A stretch of 64,000 nucleotides of DNA from Nitrospirota bacterium (lineage in GTDB: Bacteria > Nitrospinota_A > UBA7883), in the NCBI GenBank assembly GCA_024275315.1, contig JAJRZK010000033.1, positions 1-64,000 of the forward strand. The letters run 5' to 3'. Position 1 is the first letter of the stretch. Each line of letters begins with the position of its first letter. The notes beneath the pieces are model-generated. The model did not search any database. It was not told where the DNA came from and saw only the letters and a list, made by a program, of their open reading frames with translations. The translations under genes and the position numbers were made by a program. Below are positions 55,734 through 63,894 of the stretch, in pieces.

Positions 55734-56636
55734 TCAACCAAGCATGCCAGCCCCACCATCAGTCGACTCGGAGTGCGTGCTGATCCGTAGCATAAGCCGC
55801 TCAATGATTTCCACCGAAATATCAAAACCTAACTTGTTGACCAATATAGCCCCGCGTGAATTGAGAAAGCCCCTAATGTGAAGCGCGCGCTCTCCGGCAT
55901 ACGGCACAACCCCGAGCATTCTTACCAGAGCGTCAGCGTAATGTATCATGGTAGACAGGGAGGTAAAACCCTGGTCACGCCAAGGTTGGTGATGGTACAG
56001 AGTGGAGGAAATCAACTTTGGAGGAAATTTCCATTTTTTCAGGGCCAGCGCTCCTATCTCGCTGTGGGACGCTCCCAGAATTTTTTTCTCCAACGCAGAC
56101 ACATCACCCCCATTCGAATCGATTTGCGCCAGCAGGATCTTGTATTCCTCCTGCATGTACCGGATTATGATAATCGAACCCAGATCATGGATCAGCCCCG
56201 CAAGGAAAAGAGAGGCAATATCCGGGTCTCCGAGCTGGTCGCCAAGCAACCTGGCGACAAACCCCGTTAGCGTTGAATGTTTCCATAATTGTTTCAGTTG
56301 TTTATCCACAACCCTGGAACCGGAGAAATGGTTGCTTAAAATGGCGGACGCCAAAGCTACGCTCTTTATCTCGCGGAACCCGAGCAACGCCACCGCGTGG
56401 TCTATGTTGGATACTTCACCCAAAAATCCGTAGAAAGGAGAGTTGGCTACTTTCAACAGTTGTGAGGCTATTGCGGGGTCCTCGTTGATGACACTCACAA
56501 TCTCCTGTACGGTGGTGTTTTCATTATCCGCCAGGCGGGATATCTTAAGGGCCGCTTCGGGAATGGTAGGCAACGATTCAATCGACTGGATGATCTTCTG
56601 TAGCTTGGGGTTTCTGATAGCTGACACCTCTTTCAT
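55734..56636 (-). CDS. HDOD-domain protein (first of two)
   Basis: 300 aa, one HDOD domain spanning about 15-230: SLPTIPEAALKISRLADNE, INEDPAIASQLLKVANSPFYG, HAVALLGFREIKSVAL, LIHDLGSIII and GASHSEIGALALKKW. HDOD domains are degenerate HD-phosphohydrolases linked to signalling and often to motility and c-di-GMP. ATGA overlap with the FlhG-like gene upstream, so cotranslated. Closely similar in plan to the HDOD protein at 60.6 kb. Confidence 0.93.
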   Translation of the reverse strand: MKEVSAIRNPKLQKIIQSIESLPTIPEAALKISRLADNENTTVQEIVSVINEDPAIASQLLKVANSPFYGFLGEVSNIDHAVALLGFREIKSVALASAILSNHFSGSRVVDKQLKQLWKHSTLTGFVARLLGDQLGDPDIASLFLAGLIHDLGSIIIIRYMQEEYKILLAQIDSNGGDVSALEKKILGASHSEIGALALKKWKFPPKLISSTLYHHQPWRDQGFTSLSTMIHYADALVRMLGVVPYAGERALHIRGFLNSRGAILVNKLGFDISVEIIERLMLRISTHSESTDGGAGMLG

Positions 56637-57793
56637 TTGCCGTTCTTGTCAAGATACGCTTCAAAATCAAGAAACACGGTCTCCACCCTGCGGCTGGATG
56701 GCTCGTCCTTTTTATCGCTGGATTTATCGCCGGCGGTTTCAATGGTCGAGCTGTTTTTCCCGTTGGACAGGTCCTGTATTTTCTCCATGAATATCTCGGT
56801 CATTTTCATGTTTTTTTCAAAAGCCGCAAGCACCGCGCGTTGCGTCTCGAGGATGGTTTTCATTATAGCGTTATCAAACCCCTCGCCCGTAGAGGGTGGC
56901 GGAGCGGCGCCTTTAGCGGATGACCCGGCTACGCTGGTCTGGCTATGCTTGGCAAGCTTTGTGTTCACTTTGTCCACAATGTTCACCAAAGCAGGGTCGT
57001 TGGCCAGCCGCACCACATTTCTCAGGTAATCGGACGGGTCGGACGGCTGCGACCCGTCTGAAAGACTCATCAATTTCTTCGCCACCTTGCGCACACTGGC
57101 GCTTGCCGCCGAATCGGGGGCAGATTTGACAAAAGGTTTCTGGTTGATAACGGCGTCGGTGACTACTTTGTCATACCCTATCGGTGGGAGTTGTGAAACG
57201 TCCACGGCAAGAAACTTCCGGGCGGTCGCGCTGATTTTCATAAAACTCTTTTGCGCCATTGTCTGTGATTTGAACATATTCGGAAGCGCCAGGATTTTCC
57301 CGTTGTACCTGTTATTGGCCAGAATTTTTATCATCGCAAAACCATCCGTCAGCGACGTGGGTTCCGGACTGAATATGACCACCACCATTTCAGCCGCCAT
57401 CGCATAAGCGATGTTAGCCGCGGCGATGCCTGCGGAGGTGTCCACGACAAGGTAGTCGCGCTCGTCAAGCTTTCTGAAGTGTTCGATGACCGCACCGTAT
57501 CTGGATTCGTCAACTGTCGTAAGCTCCTGGATACCGGACCCGCCCGGAATAATCTTCACGTCGGAAGGACCGTCGAACATCACTTCATCGAGACTCTTGC
57601 CGTTATGGAGCATGTCGTAAAAGGTAAGCTGGGGCTGAAAACCAAGAAGGATGTTTATGTTGGCAAGCCCCAGGTCCGCGTCGAGCAGGCAGACTTTCGC
57701 GCCAAGTTCGCTCAACGCCAGCGACAAGTTCAAGGAGACACAGGTTTTGCCGACGCCTCCTTTGCCGCTGGCTATGGCTATGATCCTTTTCAT
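56633..57793 (-). CDS. MinD/FlhG-like ParA-type ATPase
   Basis: 386 aa. Deviant Walker A KGGVGKTCVSLNLSLAL (10-26), DADLGLANINILLG and DTSAGIA (Walker B region), VIFSPEPTSLTDGFAMIK: the FlhG/YlxH (MinD2) subgroup rather than MinD. The C-terminal 130 residues are extra and polar. It probably sets number or position of a polar machine. Overlaps the PilB-like gene above and the HDOD gene below by ATGA. Confidence 0.9.
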   Translation of the reverse strand: MKRIIAIASGKGGVGKTCVSLNLSLALSELGAKVCLLDADLGLANINILLGFQPQLTFYDMLHNGKSLDEVMFDGPSDVKIIPGGSGIQELTTVDESRYGAVIEHFRKLDERDYLVVDTSAGIAAANIAYAMAAEMVVVIFSPEPTSLTDGFAMIKILANNRYNGKILALPNMFKSQTMAQKSFMKISATARKFLAVDVSQLPPIGYDKVVTDAVINQKPFVKSAPDSAASASVRKVAKKLMSLSDGSQPSDPSDYLRNVVRLANDPALVNIVDKVNTKLAKHSQTSVAGSSAKGAAPPPSTGEGFDNAIMKTILETQRAVLAAFEKNMKMTEIFMEKIQDLSNGKNSSTIETAGDKSSDKKDEPSSRRVETVFLDFEAYLDKNGK

Positions 57794-60429
57794 TGCTGTC
57801 GCGCCGTCCGGTAAGAGCTTTCCACCATTATTGTCACATCCTTGCCATCGTTTATCAGGCTTACCCGATATTCGCTAAGCCCGTTTGAGCCGCCGACACT
57901 TTCCAGTTTTTCATTAAAAAACCGGAAAAAATCGGTTTCGTTAATATGGTCCGTCTGCTGTTTCAGCTTTTTCCTTAAATTCTTGTAATTATTGAACAGC
58001 TCGTGCACTCTCTGTTTTGAAAACCCCTGACGGGATTTGGTGATCAGCATCTGATACTCCAAAACCGACCCTGCGGGCAACTCAAACCTGGGAAACTGAT
58101 CGTGCAACTTGCCATATTCATACCTGAACCGCTGTATGGTGTCGGGCGGTATGACCCTGCCAAGCTCGGACAGCGTGGTTTTATCAAGTTTCGTAAGACC
58201 GTCATCAAGAATGAATTTCATCCCTTCGCTTTTTGCGGCTTCATAAATCTGGCTGTCATCCGCCCCGTCGAGGATGGCTTTTACCACGCCCCGCTCCATT
58301 GTCAACAGCTCGGAAATCGAAATCCTGCCGACGAGACCGATGCTGTTGCACTCCTGGCATCCATCACCCTTGAAAAACTTGAGGTGCACCGGCTCTTCCG
58401 GAAAGATCAGGTTCCATTCGGAGGAATCTGGCATATACGGACGTTTGCAGGCGGGGCATAGGGCTCTTACAAGCCTCTGGGCGATGACACCTTTGAGAGC
58501 GGAGGCTATCTGCAGGCTGGAAAGGCCGAAATCGCGAAGCCTGCTTATGGCGCCGATTGCGTCATTCGTGTGCATCGAGGTCAGCACCAGATGGCCCGTC
58601 AAGGCCGCTTCGATGGCTATCTCCGCCGTTTCGGCGTCCCGGATTTCACCAAGCATTATTATGTCCGGGTCGCATCTCAGAAAAGACTTCAACAGCTTTG
58701 CAAAAGTAAGCCCGATTTTCGCCTCCGCTTGGGTCTGCATCAGGCCGGTCACCTTGAATTCCACCGGGTCTTCGGCCGTTATTATCTTTATCCCGGCATG
58801 GTTGAGGTAATGAAGGGCGGCGTATAATGTAGAGGTTTTGCCAGAGCCGGTTGGGCCTGTGACCAGGATCATGCCTGATGGACTCTTGAGCGTGTTTACA
58901 AACTTGCTTAGCATGTCCAGCGAATGGGACAACTGGTCCAGGCGGACATTCGCCTTTCGCGAGTCCAGGATTATAATTACGACGTTTTCCCCAAACGCGC
59001 CGCGACAAATGGCGACACGAAAGTCCAGGGTCACCTTGCCCTGGGTCTCTTTGTCGAACATCGAAAGCCTGAAAGACCCATCCTGAGGCAGTCTGCGCTC
59101 GGCTATGTCCAGGTCGGACATAATTTTTATGCGAGAGATAATAGGCATCGCCTTGACCTGGAGCCTTTTGCGGATCGAAGAATCTTTGAGCTCGCGTAAT
59201 ATGCCGTCTATCCTGTACCGGATATGGATTCCGGCCATGTCGTTTTCTATATGAATGTCAGAGGCTTTTGCCTTGATCCCGTATGAAATAATCAGGTTGA
59301 CCAGTTTTTCAGCTTCGTTATCCTTGTCCGCAACCACATAAGCCGAATCCTTTTCACGCTTGTCGCCTTTTTCCATGGACAAGTCAAGCGATTCATCTAT
59401 CATCGTCCCTATATCCTCTTCCACATCATCCCAATTCGGGTTTTCCCCGTATATCTCCCGATATATTCGCTCGAGGTCCTTTTCGCGAACCAGCGCCAGG
59501 GATATGTTGAAGTTGATGATCGATTCGAATCCATCCAGCCGTTCTATGTCATTAGGGTCGGATAAAGCCAGCTTGAGTGTTTTCTGCTCCAGGCTGAGCG
59601 GAACAGCCCGGTATCGCAAGGCCTCCTTGGCGCTGATAATCTTCGTTAATTTGTTCGTCTCCAGAGTTTTTAACTTGGCGTCATCTATCTCTAGGTATTC
59701 CATGGCGTGCTGACGCGCCATTACATGGTAAAAATCGCTGTCGGACACTATGTCCTCTCCGACCAACGTCTGTCCCAGCGGCGTGTCGGAGAACTTCTGT
59801 TTCTCCAAGGCCAGATCCAGCTGCTCGTCAGAAATCAACCCGGCTTCTACCATCATCTCCCCTATGGGGCGGCGCTTTTTATGTTGTTTCAGTATTCGAT
59901 GCAGTTTCTGGATTGTTATCGCCCCTTGTAGCACAAGAATCTCCCCAATCGTACGTGGAAGTGAATTTTCCAGGATTATTTCACGCAGTTTTCCGCTCGA
60001 AACAAGCCCTTCCTCGACCAGGATTGTCTGGAACGAGGGCACGGAGAGTTGTTGCTTTAAATATTCGTAGAGCTGGCTTTTGTCGATCAATTTCAGCTTT
60101 AACAAAACCTCGCCCAGAAATTGGTGGTCGCTTTTTTTATCGAGGGCTGATTTAAGCTCCTGCTCGGTAATAATCCCGTCCACGACTAAAGAATCGCCAA
60201 GCCGCTGATTGATCTTGTATTTTTTTTCTATTTCATTCAACTGTTTCTTGTCGACAACGCCGTTTTCAACCAGGTATGTGGATAGGTTGAACTTCTTGAT
60301 TTTTTCCTTGTCCAGCAATTGCTCTTTAAGCGCTGATTCAAGCTGCATAACCGAAATCTGACCTTCGGACACAAGAATATCACCAAACAAACGCGAACCG
60401 TGTTTGCCTCTTGGTGTATGAGGAATCAT
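57790..60429 (-). CDS. PilB/GspE-type ATPase with eight N-terminal MshEN-like repeats
   Basis: 879 aa, much longer than PilB (about 570). Eight repeats of the pattern LG-x2-LV-x2-G-I-x5-L-x3-L begin at about residues 14, 49, 77, 105, 133, 160, 189 and 218, resembling MshEN c-di-GMP-binding elements. A GspE N2-like domain follows, then Walker A (GPTGSGKTST, about 523), AEDPVEF, GEIRD and tetracysteine-like CPACKRP/CQECNS. A ~130-residue C-terminal extension is unrecognised. It powers type IV pilus or type II secretion assembly, probably under c-di-GMP control. No pilin or pilC gene is adjacent. Confidence 0.9.
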   Translation of the reverse strand: MIPHTPRGKHGSRLFGDILVSEGQISVMQLESALKEQLLDKEKIKKFNLSTYLVENGVVDKKQLNEIEKKYKINQRLGDSLVVDGIITEQELKSALDKKSDHQFLGEVLLKLKLIDKSQLYEYLKQQLSVPSFQTILVEEGLVSSGKLREIILENSLPRTIGEILVLQGAITIQKLHRILKQHKKRRPIGEMMVEAGLISDEQLDLALEKQKFSDTPLGQTLVGEDIVSDSDFYHVMARQHAMEYLEIDDAKLKTLETNKLTKIISAKEALRYRAVPLSLEQKTLKLALSDPNDIERLDGFESIINFNISLALVREKDLERIYREIYGENPNWDDVEEDIGTMIDESLDLSMEKGDKREKDSAYVVADKDNEAEKLVNLIISYGIKAKASDIHIENDMAGIHIRYRIDGILRELKDSSIRKRLQVKAMPIISRIKIMSDLDIAERRLPQDGSFRLSMFDKETQGKVTLDFRVAICRGAFGENVVIIILDSRKANVRLDQLSHSLDMLSKFVNTLKSPSGMILVTGPTGSGKTSTLYAALHYLNHAGIKIITAEDPVEFKVTGLMQTQAEAKIGLTFAKLLKSFLRCDPDIIMLGEIRDAETAEIAIEAALTGHLVLTSMHTNDAIGAISRLRDFGLSSLQIASALKGVIAQRLVRALCPACKRPYMPDSSEWNLIFPEEPVHLKFFKGDGCQECNSIGLVGRISISELLTMERGVVKAILDGADDSQIYEAAKSEGMKFILDDGLTKLDKTTLSELGRVIPPDTIQRFRYEYGKLHDQFPRFELPAGSVLEYQMLITKSRQGFSKQRVHELFNNYKNLRKKLKQQTDHINETDFFRFFNEKLESVGGSNGLSEYRVSLINDGKDVTIMVESSYRTARQQ

Positions 60430-60517
60430 GCCCCCTGACCCTGGCTGTTTTAGCTATGTTGTTATTTTACCGAACCTTTCCGTATATTTGTTAAAATAAT
60501 TGGTGTCATGGGTCTTT

Positions 60518-60575
60518 GGCGCTCACGACGCGGGGGGAGCGCCGGACTCCAGGTATTTCTTGGAAACAGTCCGGC
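60518..60575. promoter_or_regulatory. Two overlapping, mutually exclusive hairpins between pilB-like and HDOD genes
   Basis: Hairpin A: GGCGCTC (60518-60524) pairs with GAGCGCC (60537-60543). Hairpin B: GCCGGACT (60541-60548) pairs with AGTCCGGC (60568-60575), extended by CCA/TGG inside. They share bases 60541-60543, so only one can be complete at a time. No match to a known riboswitch was recognised; a TATGAT at 60585-60590 may put the structures upstream of a promoter instead. Confidence 0.45.
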
Positions 60576-60641
60576 CTGATGTAGTATGATGAAATCGACG
60601 TGGCACTGGGATATCGTATTGTTATGTTTTGATGAAGGGAT

Positions 60642-61532
60642 ATGGCCGAAGTGATAACCTGCCCGGCTAACATCGTCGACGCTGTCAATTCTCTTCCAAC
60701 TCTGCCGGATACGGCTATTCGCCTTATTGAACTCGCGAAAAACGATGACTATAGCGTAGCCGAGGTGGAGAGCGTGGTCAAAAGCGACCCCGCGCTCGCC
60801 GTGAGGGTTCTTAAAGTCGCAAACTCTCCTTTCTATGGATTCCTGGGAAGGATATCCAGTATCGAGCACGCCACCTCGCTACTTGGCATTAACGAGCTGA
60901 AAAATATTTTCGTAGCGTCCGCTATGGCGAATTATTTCGCCGACGGTTCCCAGAGAGGCTATCTTTTGATGAAGCGGGTGCGTGACCATTCGGTCAAGAC
61001 CGGGCTTGTCGCCAGGATGATCGGTGAAAAGTTCAACGAGGCGGACGTGTCCGAGTTTTTTCTGATCGGGCTTATCCACGACATCGGAATGGTAGTGTTC
61101 GCCAAGCACGCAAAGGAGGACTTTTTCAATATTGTCTCGGATGAATTTGTGGAAACCGAGGAAACTATCAGGCTGGAAAAAGAGACTTTCGGCGCGAGCC
61201 ATAGTGAAACCGGGGCGCTGGTGCTGGAGAATTGGCGGTTCCCTTTTTCGATAGTATATCCTGTCCTTTATCATCACGAGCCATGGCTTGATACTAATTA
61301 TCCGTTATTTTCCATGATCATGCATTTTGCGGATTTTTTAAGCCACCTGACCGAGGATGATCCGAAATCACAGAAGCAACGGATGCAAATCAAACGGTTT
61401 TTAGGCACAAAAGGGGCAAAGATGATATCCGACTCCGGTTTTGATCTGACGTTCGACAGCATCATTGATCTGAGGGGACGAATCGACAGGTTGCTGGTCG
61501 AGGCGGGGGATGTGGTCAGCCTGTTCGCGTGA
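60642..61532 (+). CDS. HDOD-domain protein (second of two)
   Basis: 296 aa, single HDOD domain: SLPTLPDTAIRLIELAKNDDY, VKSDPALAVRVLKVANSPFYG, HATSLLGINELKNIFVASAM, LIHDIGMVVFAK, GASHSETGALVLENW and YHHEPW. Co-conserved blocks with the paralogue at 55.7 kb are evident. It is divergently transcribed from the PilB-like gene, so shared regulation with that motility-type block is possible. GAAGG lies 8 bases before the ATG. Confidence 0.93.
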   Translation: MAEVITCPANIVDAVNSLPTLPDTAIRLIELAKNDDYSVAEVESVVKSDPALAVRVLKVANSPFYGFLGRISSIEHATSLLGINELKNIFVASAMANYFADGSQRGYLLMKRVRDHSVKTGLVARMIGEKFNEADVSEFFLIGLIHDIGMVVFAKHAKEDFFNIVSDEFVETEETIRLEKETFGASHSETGALVLENWRFPFSIVYPVLYHHEPWLDTNYPLFSMIMHFADFLSHLTEDDPKSQKQRMQIKRFLGTKGAKMISDSGFDLTFDSIIDLRGRIDRLLVEAGDVVSLFA

Positions 61533-61634
61533 TATCCATTCGTCACTTCCCGTATTGTGGCTTGGACGGCTCGCAGGACGCGGGTATAATAAAAGTGTGA
61601 CGTCAACCGATTTTCTGGATTAGGTGCTTTTAGT

Positions 61635-62090
61635 ATGTCTACAGCAAAACAGATTATGACCCGTGACCCTTTCACCGTAACTCCGGAAACATCCGTGCGC
61701 GACCTGGCCAACGCTCTGACGGAAAAAAACTATAGCGGCGCTCCCGTTCTTGGGCCCGATGGCGAGCTTGTGGGCATTGTCACATCCAGCGACCTAATTT
61801 TCCAGCGCAAAAACCTGCATTTGCCAACGGTTTTTACGATATTCGATTCCGTAATAACTCTTGGCGCAACCCACGAACTCGACGAGCAGGTTTCCAAAAT
61901 GCTCGGCTCGACTGTGGCGGATATCATGAGCACCACCCTTATTACCGTAAACGAGGAGGCGTCCCTGGAGGATATAGCCACGATAATGAGCGAAAAGGGA
62001 AAGCATCTGATCCCGGTGTTGCGGGACGATAGACTCGTAGGTGTCATTGACAGGTCCGATCTGGTCAGGGCCATAGTAAAAGACGGCTAG
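61635..62090 (+). CDS. CBS-domain pair protein
   Basis: 151 aa made of two CBS motifs: IMTRDPFTVTPETSVRDLANALTEKNYSGAPVLGPDGELVGIVTSSDL in parts (about 8-55) and IMSTTLITVNEEASLEDIATIMSEKGKHLIPVLRDDRLVGVIDRSDLV in parts (about 97-145). Such stand-alone pairs bind adenine nucleotides and regulate partner proteins. 102 bases downstream of the second HDOD gene; could be cotranscribed. Confidence 0.94.
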   Translation: MSTAKQIMTRDPFTVTPETSVRDLANALTEKNYSGAPVLGPDGELVGIVTSSDLIFQRKNLHLPTVFTIFDSVITLGATHELDEQVSKMLGSTVADIMSTTLITVNEEASLEDIATIMSEKGKHLIPVLRDDRLVGVIDRSDLVRAIVKDG

Positions 62091-62169
62091 TCTTTCGATC
62101 ACACCCGCTCGCCGGTCTCTACACGGCCCGGTTACGCTCCGTCTCCACGCTTTCTCATATTCGCGATGA

Positions 62170-62748
62170 TTATCCCCCGTAGTAAAGGGCGGATATGATA
62201 TGAGCGACCAGGATAACCGCCAGAATCAGGGACAGAACCCTGTGCACCGTCCGCCACATGATCATGGCGCCATCGGTGGCGGCGGCTACGACGATGATAT
62301 CCTCCACCTTGTCAGGCGACAACCCGGACTGAGTCAACTCTCCCCGCAAGACCGCAAGCTTGTTTTTGACACTTCTGAAAACAAATCGCCCCACGAAACC
62401 GCTAAAAAGCGTTAGAAACATGAATGCGATGGTGGCCAGGGGCAAGGTCGCTCCCAGACCGGCGCCGGCGTGTGCGATGATAAAAACAACTGATAAGGCG
62501 GAAAACCATTGGTGCACATGGAGCCATTCGCTTTGCATCCAGGGAAGGTCTCTCCAGCTTTTCTTTATCATGTATCCTGCCAGGGACAATGCCACCAGCA
62601 ACATTCCGACGCTTCCGAAGGCGTGGCGCAACAACGCCGGAAGCTGCCTGTGTTGATCCGTCATCTGGTCGATAACGATTTCTGTTCCGGCGACCAGTAT
62701 AAGGATAATCGCTATCAGTGCCGTCATTAACGTCAGCTTTGTGTACAA
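62170..62748 (-). CDS. Four-helix b-type cytochrome-like membrane protein
   Basis: 192 aa with four or five hydrophobic segments and well-placed histidines in or next to them: H42, H77/H79, H93, H169 and H183, as in cytochrome b561/ferric-reductase-like or Ni/Fe-hydrogenase b-type folds. A cytoplasmic loop (GRFVFRSVKNKLAVLRGELTQ) separates the halves. TTG start with GGGAA upstream. It lies 51 bases after a multihaem cytochrome and is likely its membrane partner. Confidence 0.7.
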   Translation of the reverse strand: MYTKLTLMTALIAIILILVAGTEIVIDQMTDQHRQLPALLRHAFGSVGMLLVALSLAGYMIKKSWRDLPWMQSEWLHVHQWFSALSVVFIIAHAGAGLGATLPLATIAFMFLTLFSGFVGRFVFRSVKNKLAVLRGELTQSGLSPDKVEDIIVVAAATDGAMIMWRTVHRVLSLILAVILVAHIISALYYGG

Positions 62749-62799
62749 TTGCGCGTTCCCTGTTATTGATATTTATTTTTCTGGCGGATTTGACCTTTT

Positions 62800-63774
62800 T
62801 TAAACGCCAGATTCGCCCCTATTTTTCCTCAGCCATTTTTTGAACAATTTCATCAAGTTCCTGATGTTGTCCGATAATCCTTTTTTCACCTTTCTACCGA
62901 ACGGATGGCATTTTTTGCATTTGTAAGCGTCTTTTACACCCATCTCAAGATGCTTGATCTCGATTTGCCCGGCGTCGTGCTCATGACAGTTCAAATAACA
63001 ATCATAACTGTCCAGAGTTTCCGGATGGCAGGTCAGACAAGTGTTGTTGGACCGTTTCGATCCGTGCCATTTAGGGAAATCATGGTCATAATTGGCCGGT
63101 TTCCACCCTGAGGAGCTATGACATTCGACACAATCCTTTTTCGTTTTAAGGTGGTTGGCGCGAGCGGGATGACACTCCAGGCAACCTTCGCTTATTTTGA
63201 TTTTCGAATGGTCGTATTTATCAGAATACCACTTGGTATAGCTGTGGCACGTTCTGCACCTGGCCCGTGATTTGAAGTGGGTAGGGGGAAGGTGATGGCA
63301 ATCCAGACAACTGTCCCCTCTGGCCACCGGAGCGTGATCAAACCTGGCCGGTTTCCAGTTATGCATGATATGGCAATTTTTACAATCGTCATCACCTGAT
63401 GACGCGTGAAAATGGCCAAGCTGATGGCATCGCAGGCAATTGGCGTCTTTGCGGATATTTTCATGAACCGTGGTCTTTGTAATCTCCCCCTTCACTCCCG
63501 CGTGCTCCAGGTGGCAATCCAGACACCCTTCTTTTTTCAAATGTTGCCTGATCAACCCTTTGCGGTTGGTCCAAAAGATCGCGTCATGGCATTTGGCGGA
63601 GGCGCAAGTGGCCCATCCCGGTTTGGTAAAGGGATTGTGGCACGCGGTGCAGTTCTTTATTTCGAGGTGTTTTTCGTTAAGGTACCCTGGAGAGTACATA
63701 AAAGCGGGATAGCTCCACCCGTACAGGAAAACAGCCGAAATAAGAGCAACAAATAACAATATGTATTTTTTCAT
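62800..63774 (-). CDS. Multihaem c-type cytochrome: ten CXXCH plus two expanded motifs
   Basis: 324 aa with an N-terminal membrane segment or uncleaved signal (YILLFVALISAVFLYGW). Ten CXXCH sites: 42-46, 84-88, 113-117, 131-135, 156-160, 173-177, 198-202, 215-219, 246-250 and 286-290. Two further motifs are expanded: CASAKCH (CX4CH, 57-63) and CYLNCH (CX3CH, 259-264). Many free His between them supply distal ligands. Resembles c3/c7-related periplasmic wires. Basic C-terminus. Likely operon with the b-type membrane protein, as a quinol-periplasm link. Confidence 0.9.
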   Translation of the reverse strand: MKKYILLFVALISAVFLYGWSYPAFMYSPGYLNEKHLEIKNCTACHNPFTKPGWATCASAKCHDAIFWTNRKGLIRQHLKKEGCLDCHLEHAGVKGEITKTTVHENIRKDANCLRCHQLGHFHASSGDDDCKNCHIMHNWKPARFDHAPVARGDSCLDCHHLPPTHFKSRARCRTCHSYTKWYSDKYDHSKIKISEGCLECHPARANHLKTKKDCVECHSSSGWKPANYDHDFPKWHGSKRSNNTCLTCHPETLDSYDCYLNCHEHDAGQIEIKHLEMGVKDAYKCKKCHPFGRKVKKGLSDNIRNLMKLFKKWLRKNRGESGV

Positions 63775-63894
63775 TTCTGCTAATTTTAACAGCTTTTCGC
63801 CGCTCCACCACTCCGACTTTCATCAACAACTCCCTTGACCTGCGTGACAAAAGGTTTATCTTTTAAACATGGGCTAACAGACAACGGTTTAATC

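Noticed and set aside
60599-60616. Sigma-54 promoter (GTGGCACTGGGATATCG) before the HDOD gene
   Set aside because: The -24 TGGCAC is right but the -12 GC is absent at the required spacing.
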